NCBI RefSeq assembly: GCF_001422445.1
Contig: NZ_LMNA01000008.1
Location: 62,001-126,000, forward strand
DNA length: 64,000 nt
Reading direction: 5' to 3'
From: Pseudorhodoferax sp. Leaf274
GTDB taxonomy: Bacteria > Pseudomonadota > Gammaproteobacteria > Burkholderiales > Burkholderiaceae_C
The notes beneath the pieces were generated by a model, which did no database searches, was not told the origin of the DNA, and was given only the letters and a program-made list of their open reading frames with translations. Shown one piece after another: positions 1-10,927 of the stretch. A program made the translations under genes and the position numbers. Each line of letters starts with the position of its first letter. The first letter of the stretch is position 1.

Positions 1-2
1 GC

Positions 3-272
3 TGGTACGACGTGTGGATCGGCGCGGCCGCCACGGCGCTGCTGTTCACGGTCGGCCGCTTCCTGATCGGGCTGTACATCGGCAAGAGCGGCGTGGCGTC
101 CAGCTTCGGCGCGGCCGGCTCGCTGATCGTGATCTTCGTCTGGGTCTACTACTCGGCCCAGGTGTTCCTGATGGGGGCCGAGTTCACCTGGCTGTACGCC
201 AAGCAGTACGGCTCGATGCGCAACCTGCCGGGCTCGCCCACGGAGCCGGCCCCCACCTCGGTCAAGGGCTAG
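3..272 (+). CDS. YihY/BrkB family membrane protein, C-terminal part
   Basis: This is the last 89 residues of an inner-membrane protein whose start lies before the window. The reading frame is open to the left edge, so the GTG at 12 is only an internal codon. Two hydrophobic segments are visible (about residues 7-30 and 36-58 of the fragment), with the small-residue-rich stretch typical of the last two helices of the YihY/BrkB family. It ends in a short cytoplasmic-looking tail with KQYGS. The family is a six-helix membrane protein, once called RNase BN, whose function is not well settled. Its stop codon overlaps the end of the convergent gene on the other strand by 11 bases. The family call is fairly sure; no function is claimed. 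Confidence 0.8.
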   Translation, partial: WYDVWIGAAATALLFTVGRFLIGLYIGKSGVASSFGAAGSLIVIFVWVYYSAQVFLMGAEFTWLYAKQYGSMRNLPGSPTEPAPTSVKG

Positions 273-1005
273 CCGGCGCCACCGCGGCACCCTGGATGCC
301 GTGGCGCCGCAGCGCCTCGGCCACGAAGCCGCCGGCCTTCATCTCTTCCACGAAAGCCGCCAGCGTGGCCTGCGCCGCGGCGCCGCGGTCCGCCGGCACG
401 CCCATGGCCTGCTGGATCACCATGAAGCAGCCGGGCAGCAGGCGCAGGCCGCCCAGCCGTGCGGCGTCGGCCTCGAGCTGCTGCTTCACGCCGGCCGCCA
501 CCTCGGCGTCCTCGTCCAGGAAGCTCTGCACCACGGCCGGCGAACTCGGTGCGCGCAGGATGGTCGCGGCCTTCAGCTCGCGCGTGAGGAACAGGTCGTA
601 GGCGCTGCCCTTGCCCACCATGACGGTGCGGCCCGCTGCGTCCACCTCTTCGTTGCGCTGCAGTTCCGAGCCGGCGCGCACCAGGTAGCAGCCCTCGATC
701 AGCACATAGGGCGCCGTGAAACGGATGCCCTCGCCGCGCAACGGGTCGATGGCGAAGAAGCCGATGTCGGCCTCGCCGGCCTTGACCGCATCGACCGACT
801 TGCCGGCCGTGTCGAACACCATGAGGTCCAGCGCCACGCCCAGCCGCTGCGCGAACGCGCGTGCCAGGTCGACCGACACGCCCTTGGCCTGGCCTTCGGC
901 GTCGCGGCCGGCCAGGATGGGATTGCCCAGGTTGATGGACGCGCGCAGGCGGCCGGTGGGGGTGAAGGCGCGGACGATGTCGGCGCCGGGGGCGGGATGG
1001 TTCAT
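262..1005 (-). CDS. Type 3 solute-binding-like protein without signal peptide
   Basis: The 247-residue product has the fold signature of amino-acid-type ABC solute-binding proteins (SBP_bac_3). It contains a GVSVDLARAFAQRLG segment, a GEADIGFFAIDP segment and an FTAPYVLIEG segment, which line the two-lobed ligand site in this family. The first residues already belong to the binding domain, so there is no signal peptide at the ATG chosen here (complement 1003-1005); upstream in-frame sequence is Arg/Pro-rich and does not look like one either. No permease or ATPase gene is next to it. It may therefore be a cytoplasmic sensor or enzyme-like relative rather than a transporter subunit. Its 3' end overlaps that of the convergent membrane protein gene. 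Confidence 0.75.
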   Translation of the reverse strand: MNHPAPGADIVRAFTPTGRLRASINLGNPILAGRDAEGQAKGVSVDLARAFAQRLGVALDLMVFDTAGKSVDAVKAGEADIGFFAIDPLRGEGIRFTAPYVLIEGCYLVRAGSELQRNEEVDAAGRTVMVGKGSAYDLFLTRELKAATILRAPSSPAVVQSFLDEDAEVAAGVKQQLEADAARLGGLRLLPGCFMVIQQAMGVPADRGAAAQATLAAFVEEMKAGGFVAEALRRHGIQGAAVAPASP

Positions 1006-1254
1006 GGGCAGGGTCCTTCCAGAAGAATCACGGGGCCGGGCTGACGCAGGGGCCATGCCCGCGGTCCAAGGGCGCAAGCATGCCAGCACCGGCGGGGCGC
1101 CGGTCCAGCGGCACTGGCCTCGTGCCGGTGCCTGGGCGATACTGGCCCGGCCCCGCGCCGGACTCGGCGCCCCTGGGCGGGACAGCACATCGCACCCCAT
1201 GGCCGTGTTGGTGCACCCCGCAACGCGCGTCCAGGCGTGCCGCGCAGCACAGAC

Positions 1255-1266
1255 AGGAGGTGTTCC

Positions 1267-1269
<3 letters not shown>
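1255..1269 (+). promoter_or_regulatory. Strong Shine-Dalgarno before an apparent ATT start codon
   Basis: A perfect AGGAGG stands at 1255-1260, followed by six bases and then ATT at 1267-1269, in frame with the hybrid histidine kinase. No ATG, GTG or TTG lies at the right distance. The in-frame GTG at 1237 has no ribosome-binding site before it, and the in-frame CTG at 1276 is 15 bases away. The spacing makes ATT (the start codon used by infC in enterobacteria) the best-placed initiator. A sequencing error or mutation of ATG to ATT is the other simple explanation. Confidence 0.55.
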
Positions 1270-4257
<2,988 letters not shown>

Positions 4258-4316
4258 CGGGCCGTCCGCACGGCCCGCGCAAGGCGGCGCACGGAGGCCG
4301 CGCGCCACAATGCGGC

Positions 4317-4799
4317 ATGCCCGCCGCACACCGCCCCAGCGTCCTCTTCATCTGCACCGGCAACATCTGCCGCTCGCCCACGGCACAGGCGCTGCTGGTC
4401 CACAAGGCCGGCGCTGCCGGCCTGCAATTGGAGGTGGACAGCGCTGCCATTTCCGACGAGGAGCGCGGCAACCCGTTCGACCGCCGCGCCGCGGCGGAAT
4501 TGAAGCGGCGCGGCGTGCCCGCCCATGCGCATTGCGCACGCCAGGTGCGGCGCGACGACTTCGCGCACTTCGACTGGATCGTCGGCATGACGCAGGCGCA
4601 TTGCGCCGCGCTGCGCCGCCAGGCACCCGCCGGCGCGCATGCGCAGATCGCGCTGATGCTGGACTTCGCCGCGGGCCATGCGGGCGAGGACGTGCCCGAC
4701 CCCTGGTATGGCGGCGCGCAGGACTTCGTCCACGCCTTCGACCTCATCGACCGCGGCGTGGACGGCCTGCTGGCGCGGATCAGCCGACCGAGCCCGTGA
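4317..4799 (+). CDS. Low-molecular-weight protein tyrosine phosphatase
   Basis: This is a 160-residue member of the low-molecular-weight phosphotyrosine phosphatase family. The P-loop CTGNICRS (Cys13, Arg19) forms the phosphate site, and the general-acid Asp lies in the DPWYGG motif (Asp128) near the C terminus, both at the usual places for the family. It should be cytoplasmic and remove phosphate from tyrosine residues or small phosphoesters; the bacterial substrate cannot be deduced. It starts 59 bases after the histidine kinase on the same strand, so the two may be co-transcribed. Its last 20 bases overlap the 3' end of the convergent SDR gene. Confidence 0.93.
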   Translation: MPAAHRPSVLFICTGNICRSPTAQALLVHKAGAAGLQLEVDSAAISDEERGNPFDRRAAAELKRRGVPAHAHCARQVRRDDFAHFDWIVGMTQAHCAALRRQAPAGAHAQIALMLDFAAGHAGEDVPDPWYGGAQDFVHAFDLIDRGVDGLLARISRPSP

Positions 4800-5796
4800 T
4801 GGGCAGCACGATGCCGCTGATGTAGCTGGAGCAGCACGGCGCGGCCAGGAACACGAAGGCCGGCGAGATCTCCTCGGGCTGCGCCGGGCGGCCCATGTCG
4901 GTGCCGGCGCCGAACTGTTCGATCTCGTCGGCCGGCTTGTCGGCCGGGTTCAGCGGCGTCCACACCGGGCCCGGCGCCACCGCGTTCACGCGGATGCCCT
5001 TGTCCATGAGGTTGGCCGCCAGCGACATCGTGAACGCGTGGATCGCGCCCTTGGTCGCCGAATAGTCCAGCAGGTGCTTGCTGCCCTTGAGCCCCGTCAC
5101 CGAGCCGCAGTTGACGATGCTGGCACCGCGCCGCAGGTGCGGCACGGCCGCCTTGGCCATGTGGAAGTAGCCATACACGTTGGTGCGCAGCGTCTCGTCG
5201 AAGCGCTCCTCGCTCAGGTCCTCGATGGCCAGCGCATGCTCCTGGAAGGCCGCGTTGTTGACCAGCACGTCGAGCTTGCCGAAGGCGTGCACGGTCTTGG
5301 CGACCGCGTCGCGGCAGAACTGCGGGTCCTTCACGTCGCCGGGGATCAGCAGGCAGCGCCCGCCCTCGGCCTCGACCAGTTGGCGCGTGCGCACGGCGTC
5401 ATCGTGCTCGTTGAGGTAGACGATGGCCACGTCCGCGCCTTCGCGCGCGTACAGCACCGCCACGGCGCGGCCGATGCCCGAGTCGCCGCCCGTCACCAGC
5501 GTGGCGAAGCCAGACAGCTTGCCGCTGCCCTGGTAGTGCGGCGCATCGAAGCGCGGCTTTTGCGCCATCTCGGCCTCATGGCCGGGCTTGGCCAGGTGCT
5601 GGCGCGGCATGGGCGGCGCCGGTTCCTCGCGGTGCGGTCCGGGCGCCACGGCCTTGCGCTGCTTCGCCGCGCCGCTGGAGGGCTGGCCCTTGGCTTGCGC
5701 GCGCGCCTCGGCGTCGGCATGGTCCTGCTCGCGCTGGATGCGCTGCTGCTTGCGCGCGGTGTCGTCGGCTGGGCGGGCGTCGGTCTTGCGGGGCAT
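4780..5796 (-). CDS. SDR family oxidoreductase with long N-terminal extension
   Basis: The 338-residue protein is a short-chain dehydrogenase with the cofactor motif TGGDSGIG, the NNAA motif, the active-site Ser in NCGSVTG and the catalytic YSATK. The first 80 or so residues form a charged, low-complexity extension rich in Lys, Arg, Gln and Ala, ending in a PRFDAPHYQGSGKL segment typical of the YghA/YhdF-like SDR group. Such proteins use NAD(P)H on carbonyl compounds and are often linked to general stress; the substrate is not known here. The ATG is preceded by GGAGA. Two in-frame codons further upstream would extend the protein into Arg/Pro-rich sequence and were not chosen. Confidence 0.88.
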   Translation of the reverse strand: MPRKTDARPADDTARKQQRIQREQDHADAEARAQAKGQPSSGAAKQRKAVAPGPHREEPAPPMPRQHLAKPGHEAEMAQKPRFDAPHYQGSGKLSGFATLVTGGDSGIGRAVAVLYAREGADVAIVYLNEHDDAVRTRQLVEAEGGRCLLIPGDVKDPQFCRDAVAKTVHAFGKLDVLVNNAAFQEHALAIEDLSEERFDETLRTNVYGYFHMAKAAVPHLRRGASIVNCGSVTGLKGSKHLLDYSATKGAIHAFTMSLAANLMDKGIRVNAVAPGPVWTPLNPADKPADEIEQFGAGTDMGRPAQPEEISPAFVFLAAPCCSSYISGIVLPITGSVG

Positions 5797-6011
5797 GCGG
5801 TTCTCCTGTGGATGGGGTGGCTTGCTCCGATGCTGGCGTGGGCGGCGCGACGGCGGCTTCGGACGGCGCCGCGCGCGCCCGTCGGCCCAGGTGCCACCCC
5901 ACAACGCCGTGCCCACAAGCCGCGCCCTTCCTACGTCCGCTCACGCCACCACCTACAGCGAGGCGCACCGGGCGGCACTAGGCTGTGGGCACGCAAACTA
6001 GGAGCAATACC

Positions 6012-6401
6012 ATGGCACGCAGCAGCATCATGGGCGGAGAGACGCCCGCCACCCGACCCAGCGGCGCCGACGTCGACATGCTGGGCCCGAGCGACACGTC
6101 CGACAGCGGCAGCGATGTGCAGGGCGAACGCCCGATGGCCACGGGTGCCGACAACCCCGCCGAATGGGGCGCGGTGGTGACCGACCACGATTCCGACAGC
6201 GACTCGACCGGCACTGGCGAGCGCGCATCGGCCACCGGCGATGACGGCCGCGCCAACGCCGACATCCTGCCCGACCGCATCGTCACGCCCGGCCTGGGCG
6301 GCAGCCAGGATGCGCTGGACGAGGTGCCCACCCTGGCCGACGAGGACGGCGAGAGCGACGACGACCCCATCGAAGGCACCGGCGACGACGACGCCATCTG
6401 A
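6012..6401 (+). CDS. Small acidic hypothetical protein
   Basis: A 129-residue, strongly acidic protein very rich in Asp, Ser, Gly and Thr, with repeated SDTSDSGSD-like and DSDSDSTGTG stretches. No membrane segment, signal peptide or known catalytic motif is visible, and it is probably disordered. An AGGAG ribosome-binding site precedes the chosen ATG by six bases, which supports translation and argues against the earlier in-frame codon at 5985. Codon use matches its neighbours. Similar proteins occur in related Comamonadaceae to my knowledge, without an established function. Confidence 0.65.
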   Translation: MARSSIMGGETPATRPSGADVDMLGPSDTSDSGSDVQGERPMATGADNPAEWGAVVTDHDSDSDSTGTGERASATGDDGRANADILPDRIVTPGLGGSQDALDEVPTLADEDGESDDDPIEGTGDDDAI

Positions 6402-6424
6402 AGAAGCGCCCTGCGCGCGCGGGC

Positions 6425-7951
6425 TCAGCCCTGCGGCGCCTCGCGCTGTGCATCCAGCTCGCGCAGCGCGCGCTTGAGCACCTTGCCGTAGCTGTTCTTG
6501 GGCAGCGCGTCGACGAAGACATAGCGCTTGGGCCGCTTGAACCGCGCGATGTGCGCCAGGCAGTGGGCGTCGAGCGCCGCCGCGTCCTGCGGCAGGCCAG
6601 GCGCCACGACGACATAGGCCACCACCACCTCGCCCCACTGCGCATCCGGCGCGCCGACCACGCAGGCCTCGGCCACGCCCGGGTGCGTGAGCAGCACCTC
6701 TTCCACCTCGCGCGGGTAGATGTTGGAGCCGCCGCTGATCACCACGTCCTTGGAACGGTCGCGCAGGCTGAGCCGGCCGCCGTGGTCCAGCACGCCGATG
6801 TCGCCCGTCCACAGCCAGCCGCCAGCGCCCTGCGGCAGCGCCTGTGCGGTGGCTTCGGGGTTGCGCCAGTAGCCGGCCATGACCGTGGCGCCACGCACGG
6901 CGATCTCGCCGGGCTCGCCGGCCGGCAGCGGCGCCCCCTGCGCACCGAGGATGGCCACCTCCGTGCCGCTGCGCGGCCAGCCGACCGAAGCCAGCTGCTG
7001 CGCGTCGGCGCTGCCGTGGTCTGCGCGCGTGAGGCCGGTGATGGTCATCGGCGTCTCGCCCTGGCCATAGATCTGCGCGAACACGGGGCCGAACGCGTCC
7101 ATCGCGCGGCGCAACTCCTGCAGGTACATGGGCCCGCCGCCGTAGACGATGCAGCGCAGCTGCCGCGGCCGCCGGCCACCGCGCGCGGCCAGCGCCTCGC
7201 GCAGGCGCTGCACCATGGTCGGCGCCAGGAACGCGCCGCTGCCGGGGTGCGTGTCGCACAGGGCCAGGAACTCGTCGGGCTCGAAGCCATGGGACGCCGG
7301 CACCACCTGGCGCGCGCCGCGCGCCAGCGAGGGCAGCAGGTACAGGCCCGAGCCGTGCGACATCGGCGCGCCATGCAACTGGCTGCACTGCGGGCCGAGT
7401 TCGGGCTCGATGTCGGCCAGGTGCGCCACCGCCATGGCCAGGAGGTTGCCATGCGTGAGCATCGCGCCCTTGGACCGGCCGGTGGTGCCGCTGGTGTAGA
7501 ACAGCCAGGCCAGCGCATCGGCCGCCACCGGCGCGATCTGCAGCGGGGCCGGCGCCAGCAGCGCGCGGTAGGCCGCGCCGTCCAGCGCGATCACCGGGCA
7601 CGGCAGGGCCTGCTGCAGGTCCGGTGCCAGCCCGGGCGAGGCGAACGCCAGCGCGGCCCCGGCGTCCTCGACGATCTGCCGCACCTCGCGCGCATGCAGC
7701 TTGTAGTTGACGGGCACCGCCACCAGGCCTGCGGCCCAGATGCCGAACAGCAGCTCCACATACTCAGGCCGGTTCTCCGAACACAGCGCGATGCGCGCAC
7801 CGGGCGCATGGTCGGCGCGCAGCGCCGCGGCGATCGCGCCCACGCGCGCATGCAACTGCGCGAAGGTCCACAGCGTCTCGGTGCCCAGGCACACGGCGGG
7901 CAGGCCGGCGTGGCGGGTGGCGGCTTGGTCGAGCAGGACGGCAAGGTTCAT
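6425..7951 (-). CDS. AMP-forming acyl-CoA synthetase (acyl/aryl-CoA ligase)
   Basis: This 508-residue adenylate-forming enzyme activates a carboxylic acid to its acyl-AMP and then the CoA thioester. It shows the P-loop-like YTSGTTGRSKG, the motif YGQGETP, the ATP-binding GWLWTGDIG, the hinge region around RSKDVVISGG and the C-terminal catalytic Lys in KNSYGKVLKR. The acid cannot be read from the sequence. It lies 31 bases downstream of a Bug-type binding protein on the same strand, which suggests that the imported acid is its substrate. A start nine codons earlier (7978) is possible; the ATG at 7951 fits the usual family N terminus. Confidence 0.9.
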   Translation of the reverse strand: MNLAVLLDQAATRHAGLPAVCLGTETLWTFAQLHARVGAIAAALRADHAPGARIALCSENRPEYVELLFGIWAAGLVAVPVNYKLHAREVRQIVEDAGAALAFASPGLAPDLQQALPCPVIALDGAAYRALLAPAPLQIAPVAADALAWLFYTSGTTGRSKGAMLTHGNLLAMAVAHLADIEPELGPQCSQLHGAPMSHGSGLYLLPSLARGARQVVPASHGFEPDEFLALCDTHPGSGAFLAPTMVQRLREALAARGGRRPRQLRCIVYGGGPMYLQELRRAMDAFGPVFAQIYGQGETPMTITGLTRADHGSADAQQLASVGWPRSGTEVAILGAQGAPLPAGEPGEIAVRGATVMAGYWRNPEATAQALPQGAGGWLWTGDIGVLDHGGRLSLRDRSKDVVISGGSNIYPREVEEVLLTHPGVAEACVVGAPDAQWGEVVVAYVVVAPGLPQDAAALDAHCLAHIARFKRPKRYVFVDALPKNSYGKVLKRALRELDAQREAPQG

Positions 7952-7982
7952 GGGCGGTCGGTCTCCGCCCGCGAGCATAGGG

Positions 7983-8960
7983 TCAATCCAGCCGGATGTT
8001 GGCCTCCTTGACCACCTGGCCCCAGCGCGCGAGGTCGGCCTTGACCTGCGCTGCGAACTCGGCGGGCGTGTTGCCCACGGGCTCGAAGCCGCCCTTGGCG
8101 TATTTCTCGCGGATCTCGGGCAGGGCCAGCACGGCGGCGACCTCGCGCTGCAGTTTCTCCACGATGGCCCGCGGCGTCTTCGCCGGTGCGAACAGGCCGT
8201 ACCAGGACGCCACCGCGTAGCCCGGCGCGCCGGACTCGGCCGCGGTGGGCACGTCGGGCAGCACGCGCGACCGCGTGGCGCCGGCCACCACCACTGCCTC
8301 GAGCTTGCCGGTGCTGACGAAGGGCGCGATGGTCGGCAGCACCGTGAAGATCAGCGGAATCTGCCCGCCGACGACGTCGGTCACCGCCTGCCCGCCGCCC
8401 TTGTAGGGCACGTGGGTGAGCCGCATGCCGGTGCGCAGCGCCAGCAGCTCGCCGGCCAGGTGCGTGGTGGTGCCGGCGCCGGACGAGCCGAACTGCAAGC
8501 CGCCCGGCCGCGCCTTCGACAGGGCCACCAGCTCGGGCAGCGTCTTCGCGCCCACGGAGGGGTGGGCAGCCAGCACCAGCGTCGCATCGTTCAGCTTGGT
8601 GATGGGCGCGAAGTCGGCGAGCGTGTCGAACGGCGCCTTCAGCAGGTGCGGCGCCACCACCATCGCACCGTCGAAACCCATGAGGATGGTGTAGCCGTCC
8701 GGCGGCGCGGCGGCGACGAGCTGGGCGCCGATGAAGCCAGAAGCGCCGGGCCGGTTGTCGACGACGACCTGCTGGCCCAGCCGCTCGCCCAGCTTGTCGA
8801 CGATGTTGCGCACCACGGCGTCGCCGCCGCCACCGGGCGAGAACGGCACGACGATGCGGATGGGCCGGGTGGGAAAGTCGGCCGCGTTGTCGGCCAGGGC
8901 CGTGCCCGCGAGCATGGCGGTGGCGCCGGCCAGGGCCGGCAGCAGGTAGCGCAACTGCAT
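7983..8960 (-). CDS. Tripartite tricarboxylate transporter (Bug/TctC) binding protein
   Basis: The 325-residue protein starts with a classical signal peptide (about residues 1-23, ending ALA-DN). The Bug-family fold follows, with PIRIVVPFSPGGGGD, the DNRPGASGFIGA loop, THVPYKGGG and VVGGQIPL. Such periplasmic proteins bind small carboxylates or similar solutes. No TctA/TctB membrane partners are adjacent, as is common for this expanded family in Burkholderiales. It forms a likely operon with the downstream acyl-CoA synthetase (31-base gap). Confidence 0.92.
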   Translation of the reverse strand: MQLRYLLPALAGATAMLAGTALADNAADFPTRPIRIVVPFSPGGGGDAVVRNIVDKLGERLGQQVVVDNRPGASGFIGAQLVAAAPPDGYTILMGFDGAMVVAPHLLKAPFDTLADFAPITKLNDATLVLAAHPSVGAKTLPELVALSKARPGGLQFGSSGAGTTTHLAGELLALRTGMRLTHVPYKGGGQAVTDVVGGQIPLIFTVLPTIAPFVSTGKLEAVVVAGATRSRVLPDVPTAAESGAPGYAVASWYGLFAPAKTPRAIVEKLQREVAAVLALPEIREKYAKGGFEPVGNTPAEFAAQVKADLARWGQVVKEANIRLD

Positions 8961-9082
8961 CTCGTGTCTCCTTGTTCTGGGTGTCCGGCCTGTCCTGCAT
9001 CCGGCCGTGCATGGGACCGGATGCGCCTGCCCGCACCGACCACGCGGACCGCAGGGCCCGCACGGGTCGCGCAAGGCGCGGC

Positions 9083-9847
9083 TCAGCCCCAGACTTCGTC
9101 GGGCACCGGCAGGCCGGCCAGGTCGTCGTCGGTCAGCGGGCCGTCGGGCGCGATGCCGTAGCTCTCCAGCATCAGCATCAGCTGGCGCGCGTGCTGGGCA
9201 CCGTGCCAGGCCGTGCGTTCGATCACGTCGTGGCAGCTGCGCCGGCCGTAGTAGGTGGGCACGGTGTAGGCCAGCGTGCGGTCGGTCTCGGCGGCCCACC
9301 AGGCGCGCACGCGCTCGCGCACCGACAGGCCCCAGTCGGCGATCTGCGCAGCCGTCCAGTCCGGCGGCGGCAGGTCGTTGAAGCCCTCGAACTCCAGCGG
9401 CACCTGCTGGGCGGCCTGCAGTCCCATCTCGGTCAGGCGGAACACGTGGAAGGCCGTGCCGGCCGGCGTGCGCTTGCGGTTGCGGAACTCCTCGTGCATG
9501 GCCTGCGGCGGGAACTGGCGCATGTAGCGCGCCGCGGCCGCCAGCACGCGGTCGATGCGCTCGACCAGTTGCGCCGGCGGCAGCGGGTCCATCAGCTTGG
9601 TCTTGAGGTCCAGGAACTTGACGACATCGCCGAACGACTGGCACAGCGTGTAGCGCTCGCCCAGCGAGACCACCGGCACGCTGCGCACGCCCAGCGCCTG
9701 CAGCTCGGCCATGCCCTCGGGATTGCCGTGCACGTTGATGGATTCGAACTCGATGCCCTGCTTGGTCAGGAACTCCTTGGTGCGCAGGCAGGACGTGCAT
9801 CCCGGCTGCCAGAACACCTTGATGCGCGCGGGCGCCGTGGTCTGCAT
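9083..9847 (-). CDS. Glutaredoxin-like domain fused to a DinB-like domain
   Basis: The first 75 or so of 254 residues form a glutaredoxin/NrdH-like thioredoxin fold with the redox motif CTSC (preceded by WQPG) and a VPVVSLGE segment containing the cis-proline. The remainder looks like a DinB/YfiT-type four-helix bundle, with candidate metal-ligand histidines in RRSCHDVIERTAWHGAQHARQL. DinB-like proteins bind a divalent metal and often act as thiol-dependent transferases or isomerases, so fusion with a glutaredoxin is suggestive. Substrate and partner are unknown. It is the first gene of a minus-strand run ending in the acyl-CoA synthetase, and diverges from the LysR gene. Confidence 0.78.
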   Translation of the reverse strand: MQTTAPARIKVFWQPGCTSCLRTKEFLTKQGIEFESINVHGNPEGMAELQALGVRSVPVVSLGERYTLCQSFGDVVKFLDLKTKLMDPLPPAQLVERIDRVLAAAARYMRQFPPQAMHEEFRNRKRTPAGTAFHVFRLTEMGLQAAQQVPLEFEGFNDLPPPDWTAAQIADWGLSVRERVRAWWAAETDRTLAYTVPTYYGRRSCHDVIERTAWHGAQHARQLMLMLESYGIAPDGPLTDDDLAGLPVPDEVWG

Positions 9848-9966
9848 GCTCGATCTCTCCGTGGGGGTCGCGTTGTGGAACCCGCCGATTGTTGGAGGCC
9901 GTGCGCCCGCGGCATAGCAGTGCTTCGTGAGGCCGCCCTCGCGCCAGACGATGGCAGACTCGCCGC

Positions 9967-10890
9967 ATGCAAAGGCTCGATCCGCAATCCCTTCGCCTGT
10001 TCGTGCGCGTCGTCGAGGAAGGCCGCATCGCGCTGGCCGCCGAGCGCGAGCACATCGCCGCTGCTGCCATCAGCAAGCGCATCAGCGACATGGAGGAGCT
10101 GGTCGGCACCGCGCTCCTGCTGCGCACCAACAAGGGCGTGGAGCCGACGGCCGCGGGGCTGGAGCTGCTCGCGCTGTCGCGCCGCGCGCTCCACGAGCTC
10201 GACCAGATCCTGGAGCAGATGCGCAGCTACTCCAGCGCCGTGCGCGGCCTCGTGCGGCTGTGCGCCAGCACCTCGGCCATCGCCGAGTTCCTCTCGCCGG
10301 AGATCAAGAGCTTCCTCGCGCTGTACCCGCAGGTGCGCGTGCAGGTGGAAGAGCGCATCAGCACGCGCGTGGTGCAGGCGGTGCTGGAGAACGTGGCCGA
10401 CATCGGCATCTTCGCGCCGGTGCCGATGCCGCACCCCTTGCAGACGCATGCCTACCACGCCGACCGGCTGGTGCTGGTCGTGCCGCGCGGCCATGCGCTG
10501 GCGCGGCGGCGCCAGGTCGCTTTCGGCGACACGCTGGACCAGGACTTCGTGGGCCTGCACGCGGGCAGCGCCATCAACCTGCTGCTGCAGCAGGCGGCCA
10601 ACGACGCCGGCCGCGCGTTGACGCTGCGCGTGCAGGTGACCAGCTTCGACGCGCTGTGCACGATGGTGGCCTCGGGCATGGGCATCGGGGTGCTGCCGCA
10701 GCTGCTGGCCGAGCGCTTCGCACCGGCCGCCGGGCTGCGCGTGGTGCCGCTCGTCGATGCCTGGGCGCACCGCGACTTCCTGCTGGGCGTGCGCTCGGCC
10801 GAGGCGCTGCCGACGGCGGCGCGCTCGCTGCTGGCACACCTGCGCGCGCAGGTGCGCCCGCCGCCGCAGGCCGGACTGTCACGCGGCTGA
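9967..10890 (+). CDS. LysR family transcriptional regulator
   Basis: The 307-residue protein has an N-terminal winged helix-turn-helix of the LysR type (about residues 5-63) with AAAAISKRISDMEELVG as the recognition region. The co-inducer domain follows (about 90-295), containing GMGIGVLPQLL. It is transcribed away from the DinB-fusion, Bug and acyl-CoA synthetase genes, with 119 bases between, the usual arrangement for a LysR protein that controls its divergent neighbours. Its ligand is unknown; a carboxylic acid related to the synthetase substrate is a reasonable guess. Confidence 0.92.
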   Translation: MQRLDPQSLRLFVRVVEEGRIALAAEREHIAAAAISKRISDMEELVGTALLLRTNKGVEPTAAGLELLALSRRALHELDQILEQMRSYSSAVRGLVRLCASTSAIAEFLSPEIKSFLALYPQVRVQVEERISTRVVQAVLENVADIGIFAPVPMPHPLQTHAYHADRLVLVVPRGHALARRRQVAFGDTLDQDFVGLHAGSAINLLLQQAANDAGRALTLRVQVTSFDALCTMVASGMGIGVLPQLLAERFAPAAGLRVVPLVDAWAHRDFLLGVRSAEALPTAARSLLAHLRAQVRPPPQAGLSRG

Positions 10891-10927
10891 CACATCGGGG
10901 GCGCAGCATGCCCGGTTGCCCGACGCC

